This document shows, in pieces, positions 56,556 through 64,000 of a stretch of 64,000 nt of DNA (position 1 is the stretch's first letter; the number at the start of each line of letters is the position of its first letter). Below the pieces are notes generated by a model, which saw only the letters and a list, made by a program, of their open reading frames with translations, was not told where the DNA came from and did not search any database. The position numbers and the translations under genes are program-made. Origin of the DNA: Aldrovandia affinis (taxonomy: Eukaryota > Chordata > Actinopteri > Notacanthiformes > Halosauridae); NCBI GenBank assembly GCA_029706075.1, contig JAINUG010000138.1, positions 1,302,001-1,366,000 on the forward strand, in the 5' to 3' direction.

Positions 56556-56586
56556 AATAAACAGATTGTTGAAAAAAAAAAAAAAA
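56556..56586 (+). promoter_or_regulatory. L1 polyadenylation signal and A-tail
   Basis: AATAAA at 56556-56561 followed after 10 bases by a 15-A tract (56572-56586). This marks the 3' end of the LINE; Harbinger sequence starts immediately after. Confidence 0.85.
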
Positions 56587-56587
56587 T

Positions 56588-57037
56588 AATGCAGACGCAA
56601 AGCGAAGACGTTGGCGCTTTAGGGCGTGTCTAACGCAATTTCAGTCATTTCATGATTTAGGACGATAGCGCACCTCCAGCGCAGTTGTAAAAGAGGTTGG
56701 ATTAACGTAAAAAAAATACATGTGGGTGTGGTGGGGGTTTTGTTTCATAATGGCCAATCAGAACACCTATTTTCTATCCCTTTAAATACTAGTGCGCTAA
56801 CGCTATAGAAAATTGGCAATTTCCTGAAATGACAGTTTTGCGCGGCTGCGCCAGGAGCGCTTCTCAAAAGAGGAGAGCGAGGAGGTGCGGAAAAGTTTGT
56901 GCGCGAATCAGAGGGGGAAAACAAGGCGCACATTTGTTCTTTTCATGATTTGAGTTTATATTTTGAGACCTACATTGTTAAAAGTAAGTGTTTTATTTGA
57001 CCATCTCTTTTTTTCCTTATTTGTAGGCTTTCCAACT
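56588..57037. mobile_element. PIF/Harbinger, left segment
   Basis: Subterminal part of a Harbinger transposon: ttggcgctttagggcgtgtc, gcgcacctccagcgcag, accaatcagaacacctat (CCAAT-like) and ccctttaaatactagtgcgc (TATA-like), then a gcgcggctgcgccaggagcg block. These phrases and their order are typical of fish Harbinger elements, where a CCAAT/TATA promoter faces inward. The outermost terminal repeat is missing because the L1 A-tail adjoins directly. Continues at 58826. Confidence 0.7.
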
Positions 57038-57422
57038 TTAACCCTTTGATGCATAACCCGGGTCAAAAATGACCCGGTGGAGAGTTTATTTTCTATATCT
57101 TTGCAAAAAATGAATTTCATCATTCAGCAATCCAGGTATTCCTCAATTAACTTGTTTTTGATAATCACAAATCTTTATTTTGATATTTCCTTTCTTACTT
57201 TTTGAATAAAAATTGTTTTTGTATTACTACCCCTCTAATGCATAACATGGGTCAAAAATGACCCGCATTCATTTCCTATGTACATTTATGCACACTTGAG
57301 TGTTTATTTGCTATATCTTTGGAATAAATGTATTTTATCACTCAGCAATCCAGGTAACTTGTTTTTGATAAGGAACCTTTTGATCTTTGTGCTTCTGAAA
57401 ATTGACAGTTATCAGATGTGTA

Positions 57423-58637
57423 CAGCCATGGCCAAAAGTTTTGAGAATGACACAAGTATTGGTTTTCACAAAGTTTGCTGCTTCAGTGTTTTTAGATCTT
57501 TTTGTCAGATGTTACTATGGTATACTGAAGTATAATTACAAGCATTTCACAAGTGTCAAAGGCTTTTATTGACAATTACATTAAGTTTATGCAAAGAGTC
57601 AATATTTGCAGTGTTGACCCTTCTTTTTCAAGACCTCATGCAGTACCATTCTTTATTCATGGCTGTGTTCTTAGGCAAAATTGTGAGTGAGCCCACTCCC
57701 TTGGCTTAGAAGCAACCCCACACATGAATGGTCTCAAGATGCTTTACTGTTGGCATGACACAGGACTGATGGTAGCACTCACCTTTTCTTCTCCGGACAA
57801 GCTTTTTTCCGGATGCCCCAAATAATCGGAAAGGGGATTCATCAGAGGAAATGACTTTACCCCAGTCCTCAGCAGTCCAATCCCTGTACCTTTTGCAGAA
57901 TATCAGTCTGTCCCTGATGTTTTTCCTGGAGAGAAGTGGCTTCTTTGCTGCCCTTCTTGACACCAGGCCATCCTCCAAAAGTCTTCGCCTCACTGTGCGT
58001 GCAGATGCACTCACACCTGCCTGCTGCCATTCCTGAGCAAGCTCTGCACTGGTGGTGCCCCGATCCCGCAGCTGAATCAACTTTAGGAGACGGTCCTGGC
58101 GCTTGCTGGACTTTCTTGGGCGCCCTGAAGCCTTCTTCACAACAATTGAACCTCTCTCCTTGAAGTTCTTGATGATCCGATAAATGGTTGATTTAGGTGC
58201 AATCTTACTAGCAGCAATATCCTTGCCTGTGAAGCCCTTTTGGTGCAAAGCAATGATGACTGCACGTGTTTCCTTGCAGGTAACCATGGTTAACAGAGGA
58301 AGAACAATGATTTCAAGCACCACCCTCCTTTTAAAGCTTCCAGTCTGTTATTCTAACTCAATCAGCATGACAGAGTGATCTCCAGCCTTGTCCTCATCAA
58401 CACTCTCACCTGTGTTAACGAGAGAATCACTGACATGATGTCAGCTATTCCTTTTGTGGCAGGGCTGAAATGCAGTGTAAATGTTTTTTTGGGGATTAAG
58501 TTCATTTTCATGGCAAAGAGGGACTTTGCAATTAATTGCAATTCATCTGATCACTCTTCATAACATTCTGGAGTATATGCAAATTGCCATCATAAAAACT
58601 GAGGCAGCAGACTTTGTGAAAATTAATATTTGTGTCA
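57423..58637 (-). mobile_element. Tc1-like copy nested in piggyBac
   Basis: The left end CAGCCATGGCCAAAAGTTTT after TA (57421-57422) is the terminal repeat of a well-known fish Tc1 family. The transposase is on the minus strand (57706-58323). The right end stops at about aatatttgtgtca (58637) without its terminal repeat. An internal deletion of a few hundred bases has removed the second half of the catalytic domain. Confidence 0.85.
57706..58323 (-). pseudogene. Tc1 transposase, C-terminal half deleted
   Basis: Minus-strand frame of 205 codons. The natural start is probably the internal MVTCKETRAVIIALHQKG (Met 13). DNA-binding part: TGKDIAASKIAPKSTIYRII, SGRPRKSSKRQDRLLK, VSASARTVRRRLLEDGL. 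Catalytic part: DWTAEDWGKVISSDESPFRL (first Asp) and a mutated VKHLETIHVWGCF in place of the usual Gly-rich block. It stops there; the next bases still encode AKGVGSLTILPKNTAMNKEWY, then jump to the 3' UTR, losing the second Asp and the Glu. Inactive for transposition, though the DNA-binding half is open. Confidence 0.9.
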
Positions 58638-58825
58638 AAGTAACAAAAAAAACATATTTCAAATATCAATGGATTCTTGTGTAGACCAAATCACTGCTAA
58701 AATCATTATTTTAACAAAATTATTATTAAATTATTATTATAGTATGTCTTTATTGATGACGGGTCATTTTTGGCCCATGTTATGCATTAGAGGGGGTGTG
58801 GAGGGCTTATGTATCAAAGGGTTAA

Positions 58826-59461
58826 AAAAACAATGTTTATTTTCTTCTAACTTAATGTAATTGTTAAATGGAAAGCAATAAATAACAAACTCACAATTGC
58901 AACTAGGCCTGTTTCATTTATGTTCATCATGCAGTAGGCCTAGATGTGTCACCCTGGAGTGTGCATCACAAACCACCTGGATATTAATGGAGTGGACCCC
59001 CTTCCAATTCACATAAATGATACCGTGATCAGATGCACATGTGTGCAGACCCCAGGGAATCCACACTGGGTATAAAAATCCTGTTTAGTTCTCTGCTGGC
59101 TTGCGGGTGTAGGAAAAGTAATAAACTAATTTGCATGTTGGACAAGACTGGAAGAAACTGCATGTACAGCCGAACTGATAGCCATCTGGCAAACACCGGC
59201 TACCAAACCCAGGGTATAGCTCACGGTATCGCCTTCGTATATTGCCTATTGCATTTCCTGTAGTGCAAATGGAAAGAACAAAACCCTTTCACATAAGAAA
59301 AACAATGTGCATACAAACATATATTTATCTAACAGGTGTATCTTACTGAACGGTAGTCTTACTGGATGGCCTGCTGGCTTCAGTTTTTCATGTCCGTGCA
59401 TTGCGAGGTGAAATAGTTTTTAGCTTATTTGATTACGCTTCAAGTTACCCATGGATTGGAC
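58826..59461 (-). mobile_element. PIF/Harbinger, middle segment with transposase scrap
   Basis: Minus strand near 59055-58945 encodes pieces of a HARBI1-type transposase: FPGVCTHVHL followed, after a frameshift, by IYVNWKGVHSINIQVVCDAH, matching the D-x-T-H...YVNRKG..SIN.QVV.DA core where the first two catalytic acids lie. The usual DGTH is here degraded. The rest of the segment is decayed. It links the left (56588-57037) and right (63353-63674) ends of the same element. Confidence 0.6.
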
Positions 59462-59639
59462 GATTTGCCTCAAATTCAAATAAAATGAATATAAAATCAA
59501 TGACGATAAAACCCACGTGACAATAACAATAAAAGTAGATAAATTAAGATAGAAATAGGGTACATTAAATGCATAATTAGCAAAAGGCTAAAGTGAAGAG
59601 AATATTTGAAAATTTGGAAAATATTTAGCGAGCTAGCTC

Positions 59640-61387
59640 CCCTAATATCTATAGGTAAGGTGTTCCATAGCTTTGGGGCGTAATTGACAAAGGCTGCATC
59701 CCCGATCTTCTTTTGGCTGTTGCTGGGGACTTTCAATAAACCAGCTGCAGATGATCGTAGTGCTCTTGAGGGCACGTAGTTGACAAGAGAGTTTGCAAAG
59801 TAGCTTGGTCCTGTTCCATTTAGGGCTTTGTATATAAGGAGCAGGACCTTAAACTCAATTCTAGATGTTACCGGAAGCCAGTGCAGGGTAACTAACACTG
59901 GACTAATGTGCTCTCTTCTCTTGGTTCTAGTTAGTAGCCGAGCTGCAGAGTTTTGAATGAGCTGAAGTCTCTCCGTGTTTTTTTTCCAGGAGGCCAGTAA
60001 AAAGTGCATTACAGTAATCGAGTCGGCTTGAAATAAAGGCATGGATAAGTTTTTCGGTGTCCTTTTGATTTATAAATGGTCGTACTTTAGCTATGTTTCT
60101 AAAGTGGAAAAATTATGTTTTTGTCACCTTGTTAATGTGGGACTTGAAGCTTAGATCTGAATCTATGATAACACCGAGACTTGTAACCTCAGGTTTAATG
60201 CAAGGAGTACATTTCCCCAGATTATTCGACAGCATTTATCTTTTTGTTTTAGGGCCGACTAGTAGGATTTCAGTTTTGCTCTCATTTAATTTTAAGAAAT
60301 TGTTGTTCATCCATTTGTTTACTGCTATAAGACAGGTAGTAATGGAATTTATAGCTGCAGCATCATTTGGTTCAGCAGAGATGTACAGTTGCGTGTCATC
60401 CGCATAGCTATGGAAACATATGTTGTACTCTCTAATGATGTCCCCATGTGGCAGCATATATAGTGAAAATAGTAATGGACCGAGGCAGCTGCCTTGTGTA
60501 ACCCCAAAACATGTGTCATGTTTCTCAGACACATGATCTCCAAGCCTGACGTAATACTTTCTCCCTTTGATATATGTTCTGAACCAGTTTAACACACAGT
60601 CAGAAAGACCAACCAACTTTTCGAGACGATTAATTAGGATATCATGGTCAATCGTGTCAAATGCTGCGCTAGACCAGAATTGAGACCTTATTTGCATCAG
60701 AGTTTAGTCTGAGGTCACTGATTATTTTAGTGAGAGCAGTTTCAGTGCTGTAGCATGTTCTAAAGCCTGATTGAAATTCCTCCAGGATATTGTTTTCTTT
60801 AAGAAAATAGTTTATTTGGACTGAAACTATCTTTTCAAGTATCTTGCTAATGAATGGAAGGTTGGATATCGGCCTATAGCTGGTCAGCGCATTACTGTCC
60901 AGGTTGGGTTTCTTTAGTAAGGGTTTTACAACAGCTGTTTTGAAGGCATCTGGGAAGATGCCTGTTTGAAGAGATGTATTTATAATCTTTAGGACATGAC
61001 TTTAAACACTGTTGAACATCCACTTAAAAAATTCTGTAGGTACAGGGTCAATACATGAGGTGGAGGAGTTACACTGACGGTTTTACAAAGCTCAGTTAAT
61101 GTAATGCAGGTGAATTTTCCCATGGTTACATCTTTTTCACAGGGTTTACAGAAGTCGCCTGTGTTTACATCACAGGTAATACTGGCTCTAATTGAGGTTA
61201 TTTTATTATTGAAGAACAATGCGAGTTCTTCACATTTTGATGCAGAGGACTGCGGAGGGGTGGGGGCAGTGTTGAGTAGCTGGTCAATAGTGGAGAATAA
61301 TATCCTAGAGTTTCCAGCATTCTCTGTAATAACCATGGAGAAGTAATCCTTTCTTGCCAGACGTATTGCTTTGTTATAAGCAGTCAT
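59640..61387 (-). pseudogene. LINE ORF2: RT and C-terminal part
   Basis: Minus strand. 61387-60989: pre-RT linker (YNKAIRLARKDYFSMVI, FFNNKITSIRASI). 60980-60700: RT fingers in broken frames. 60697-60236: AFDTIDHDILINRLEKL (catalytic Asp), NWFRTYIKGRKYYV, GVTQGSCLGPLLFSLY, HSYADDTQLYIS (catalytic pair intact) and NNNFLKLNESKTEILLVG. 60042-59640: C-terminal QLIQNSAARLLTRTKRREH, LVTLHWLPVTSRIEFKVLLL, PSRALRSSAAGLL and NYAPKLWNTLP. At least three frameshifts separate the pieces. The boxes place it in the CR1/L2/Rex group, closest by eye to Rex1-type elements. Confidence 0.85.
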
Positions 61388-61589
61388 GGCTTCTTTGTAT
61401 ATATTACAGTGAACTGTGAGCCTAGTTTTCCTCCATTTTCTTTCATCTGCCCGACAGATTCTCTTAGTCTCACTAACACTGTTATTGTTTAACCATGGGG
61501 AGATTCAGTCGACCTCTTTTTAACCTTTAGTGGAGCAACAGTATCTAAGGTAGATGACAAGGTATTGTTGAAGTTTTCAACCATGTAAT

Positions 61590-62265
61590 TTAAAGAGCAG
61601 TAAGACTGTATGGCTCAAACGATTTCATAATATTAGAGAACTTTGCTTCAGCCTTGCCATCTAGGAATCTCTTTTTAACCAAAGTTTCCCTTTCAGTCTT
61701 TCTTAAGATTAGGTTGGCATCAAAAGACACATAGTGATGGTCAGATATAGGTAATTCGAATACTGAAACCTTATCAATGTTTAACCCTGTTGTTATTACT
61801 AAGTCTAGAGTGTTACCATGCTGATGAGTTGCTTCATTTACATGTTGGTTCAAAGCTGTCTAGTAAGTTCATAAACTCCATAGCTTTGGAGTTATTCTTC
61901 TTATTAATATGAATATTCAGGTCTCCATTTAGGATTAATCTATCATATCTAGTGATACCAAGTGAGATCCGCTCTGAGAATTCCTGCAGAAATAGTGATG
62001 AGTATCTTGGTGGCCGATATAATGTGATGATGAGCACTGATAATTTTGCTTTGAGCTCAAGAGCAAGGTATTCAAATGATGTAAATTTACCCTGGTTGAT
62101 GTCATTACATACAAACTGTGAATAGAAAATGGCTGCAATCCCTCCTCCTTTCTTGTTTTGTCTGACTGACTGATAAAAATTATAGTTTGGAGGACAAGCC
62201 TCTATCAGTGTTGCTACACTAGTAGTGCTGTTTAGCCAGGTCTCAACTAAAAACATACAATGCAA
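61590..62265 (-). pseudogene. LINE ORF2: endonuclease part
   Basis: Minus strand. First frame (62265-61834): FLVETWLNSTTSVATLIEAC (catalytic Glu), GGGIAAIFYS, LIITLYRPPRYSS and LILNGDLNIHIN (Asp/Asn). A frameshift follows near 61850. Second frame (61853-61590): GNTLDLVITTGLN and PISDHHYVSFD (Asp-His). The frame is the apurinic-type endonuclease that precedes RT in this LINE group. Upstream frames (62307-62760) are probably the N-terminus or ORF1 remnants with no clear domain. Confidence 0.82.
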
Positions 62266-63352
62266 GTTTTTTTTCCATTATCAGATCATTAACCAAAAAG
62301 GATTTGTTAGCAAATTTCAGCTATAGGGATTCTGTGACAGGAAGGGGGACCAGTTTTGGCTGAACATTGACAGATTGTAAGATTACTAAGACATCTACTT
62401 ACAGAACGTGTCGAGCACTGATTGTTTAGTCTAGTGGTAATCAAAACAGGAATGACATAGTTTAGTAAAGTAGATTGACGGTCATGCTGTTGTGACATTA
62501 TTGGCCCAGTATTATTGTTACCAGTGTTTCTCCGGTACACCGTTGGTTTCATCAGCATCGTAAGCAGTATCTTGGACAAGCATTAGCTTAGCAGTGTCAC
62601 TTAGCTGAGAGCACGGTTTTGCTAGCGGTACCTTAACAGCTGGGGTCCATGGTATCGATGGATCATTCCCAGCGTCTTCCAGATGAAATATTGCTCGCTG
62701 GGGCTGCAGCTCGGTGAGCCGGGTGAATCTCCTAACATAGCTCGGTGCCAAGTGAGGCATTGCCTGGGCTACAATGTTTGAAATTATAGCTGAGTATCAA
62801 GGTAAATTCATGTATTATAAAACTTGGCAAGCTAACTTAGATGGACTAATGATGCAACGTTAAAAGAAATACCTAAAACAGTAAAACGTTATAAAACATT
62901 AAAATACGATGTTAAAATATGATGTTAAAATCCATAAAACGTAAAAAATCGTTGCGTTGCGATTACTAGCAGAACTGCGAAGCGGGATGTAGGCTTGCTC
63001 AATCTTTCAAAATGGCTCTCTGATAAATAAAAAGACATACTCACATAAACAGCAGAATAACAAAACCAAACACAAAACAATTAGCTAAACCTAATATACA
63101 AAAGAGGAATTCTTCCCTACCTCCCAAGGCAAAAAACAAAAAGGTGAATTCTTCCGAGAAGCTAGCTGACTACTCTAATCTTCCCTCTCTAAGCAAAAGG
63201 TGCTCAAAGGAAAGGAAGATGATGGTAGGAATCGTAATTATAATATTGGTAACAAACGGCGAGTCTAAAGGTATTCAGAAATGAAGGAGTGCAATATGCT
63301 ATATTAGATTAGGTAGAGCAAATGTACTGCCTATTCTCTGACGGCCATCTTG

Positions 63353-63674
63353 TTCGGAGTACCGGCCATCTTTTTTAGGTATTTTCACAAAGCCACTGAT
63401 GTGAAACACTGGTGGAGAGCATGCCAAGACGTGTCTAGTTGGACGTTAACGCAAACGCATTATTTGACACCAAACTTGCATAGCGCTTACTGTTTTCATA
63501 GTCATACCCCCTATTGCATTGCCCAGCCCATAGTCGTGCAAACACCTTCATTGCACACCACGAAATTGCCAAACTCGGCGGAGATGGGAAATATTCTGTT
63601 TGCGACAGACTAAACTGGCAATTCGCCTGCGCTAGGGCATAATGCCACTTAGCGCCGGAACGAAAATAGGGCCC
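63353..63674. mobile_element. PIF/Harbinger, right terminus
   Basis: Ends gcgccggaacgaaaatagggccc at 63674; read inward from the end this is GGGCCCTATTTTCGTTCC, the standard terminal repeat of fish Harbinger elements. The subterminal part has many gcgcc/ggcgc words (gcctgcgctagggcataatg). It completes the shell begun at 56588. The expected 3-bp TWA duplication cannot be tested because the left terminus is missing. Confidence 0.8.
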
Positions 63675-63751
63675 ATAAAGTCCACAATCCTTACTCGTTG
63701 TCGATTTCCGTAATCAAAGTCCAAAATCCAATCCAGTTCCTCAAACAGTCC
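63675..63751 (-). repeat. LTR fragment, TGTGGC family
   Basis: aaagtccacaatccttactc, cgttgtcgatttccgtaatc and aaaatccaatccagttcc match the middle of the LTRs at 5581-6005 and 31927-32577, same strand. About 75 bp only. Confidence 0.6.
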
Positions 63752-63829
63752 TGAAATTTAAGCAGTTCAAGTCCAGTGAATAACCTGAAATGGTACAAAG
63801 GTAAGCGGTAAACTGCCAGAGGTAAAAAG
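63752..63829 (+). repeat. Tc1-like terminal fragment (family of 35082-35815)
   Basis: aagcagttcaagtccagtga, taacctgaaatggtacaaag and gtaagcggtaaactgccaga match 35135-35200 almost base for base. Nothing else of the element is present. Confidence 0.8.
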
Positions 63830-63921
63830 TGTATGTACGGTATATATACGTATGCAGCATATCCCATATATTTTGGGAGCAATGCAAGACTGCTTCTAAA
63901 TGTGTTATTAAAAGTTAAGAA

Positions 63922-64000
63922 CAATCACGGAGACCGGGGTTCAATTCCCCGTCTCGCCAAGTGTCGGCTTTGGCCGGGAGTGCCACCAGGGGGCGGCGAT
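63922..64000 (+). repeat. tRNA-derived SINE, cut by window edge
   Basis: Box B-like ggggttcaattcccc at 63936-63951, then the hallmark gggagtgccaccagggggcg shared with 7541-7862 and 45950-46325. Continues beyond the window. Confidence 0.75.

Larger units (their letters stand above)
50839..56586 (+). mobile_element. Near-complete L1-like LINE
   Basis: About 5.75 kb: 5' UTR (about 50839-51007), ORF1 (51008-51886), inter-ORF spacer with a long T-tract (52328-52371), ORF2 (52421-56249), and 3' UTR with AATAAA (56556-56561) and an A-tail (56572-56586). All protein domains of an L1 are present. The 5' edge is set where the Tc1 fragment ends, so it is approximate, and I found no target duplication: the left flank is Tc1 and the right flank is Harbinger, so a rearrangement or deletion accompanied the insertion. 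This is the most complete autonomous-type element in the window. Confidence 0.9.
57038..58825. mobile_element. piggyBac-type element in TTAA
   Basis: Flanked by TTAA at 57038-57041 and 58822-58825, the obligatory piggyBac target. The termini are inverted: CCCTTTGATGCATAA at the left and TTATGTATCAAAGGG at the right (14 of 15 matched). The palindrome GGGTCAAAAATGACCC occurs near the left end twice (57060-57075 and about 57250-57265), and GGGTCATTTTTGGCCC occurs near the right end. The left terminal module (ctaatgcataac ... gacccg ... tcagcaatccaggta ... acttgtttttgata) is present twice in tandem (57042-57229 and 57230-57385). No piggyBac transposase was seen, so it is non-autonomous. A Tc1 copy occupies 57423-58637. 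Confidence 0.88.
59462..63352 (-). mobile_element. Rex/CR1-type LINE inserted in Harbinger
   Basis: A 3.9-kb minus-strand LINE. The 5' end is at about 63352 (a CCGAACAAGATGGCCGTCAG-like start), the leader is 62765-63350, ORF fragments span 62760-59500, and the 3' end at about 59462 has a caaattcaaataaaatgaat-type tail. Harbinger sequence lies on both sides. All coding parts are present in order but broken by several frameshifts. Length and order suggest it was full length when inserted. Confidence 0.8.

Noticed and set aside
1-64000. Endogenous retrovirus with env
   Set aside because: No envelope-like frame with signal peptide and transmembrane segment was found next to any LTR or pol.
1-64000. 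CRISPR array, operon or bacterial insertion sequence
   Set aside because: No regularly spaced identical repeats with unique spacers; all mobile elements are eukaryotic types.

Overview
The window looks like a transposon-dense, gene-poor stretch of a ray-finned (teleost) fish chromosome. The evidence is the repeat content: several Tc1/mariner families, L2-clade LINEs (one with a (TGTAA)n tail of the kind known from eel UnaL2), L1-like LINEs, a Rex/CR1-type LINE, a BEL/Pao retrotransposon, a Sushi-like Ty3/gypsy pol, PIF/Harbinger, piggyBac and hAT sequences, and tRNA-derived SINEs. I found no convincing host protein-coding exon, rRNA, functional tRNA or CRISPR. The L2/SINE types would fit an elopomorph such as an eel or tarpon, but that is only a guess.

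Layout, left to right. 0.7-3.3 kb: decayed Ty3/gypsy copy (5' LTR, gag start, RT, RNase H). 3.8-5.6 kb: antisense L1 5' part. 5.6-6.0 kb: fragment of a TGTGGC-type LTR family. 6.1-7.4 kb: almost intact Tc1 element, one frameshift. 7.5-7.9 kb: SINE. 8.5-9.2 kb: LINE RT remnant. 11.3-11.9 kb: hAT and Tc1 scraps. 13.7-15.6 kb: L2 LINE with target duplication. 16.3-16.6 kb: hAT MITE with perfect 8-bp duplication. 17.7-20.5 kb: two candidate solo LTRs around a deleted Tc1 copy. 21.1 kb: 27-bp minisatellite. 22.2-24.3 kb: L1 with internal deletion. 24.3-30.2 kb: the quietest stretch, with microsatellites and possible conserved non-coding DNA. 30.2-36 kb: LINE tail, LTRs, SINE heads and Tc1 copies.

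37.0-45.7 kb is an antisense L2 LINE split by a 5.2-kb BEL element. The two 504-bp BEL LTRs read as identical and are flanked by a 5-bp AGCTG duplication. The BEL has a full-length 873-codon gag-protease frame but only part of RT and no RNase H or integrase: young, yet non-autonomous. 45.9-47.2 kb: SINEs and a Tc1 copy. 47.2-50.7 kb: another quiet stretch.

50.8-56.6 kb is a near-complete L1-like LINE: intact ORF1, and ORF2 broken only by one extra A in a homopolymer. From 56.6 to 63.7 kb there is a nest: a PIF/Harbinger shell containing a piggyBac element at TTAA (itself carrying a Tc1 copy) and a 3.9-kb Rex/CR1-type LINE. The genes here do not form a host pathway. They are independent, mostly dead mobile elements whose order of insertion can be read from the nesting.
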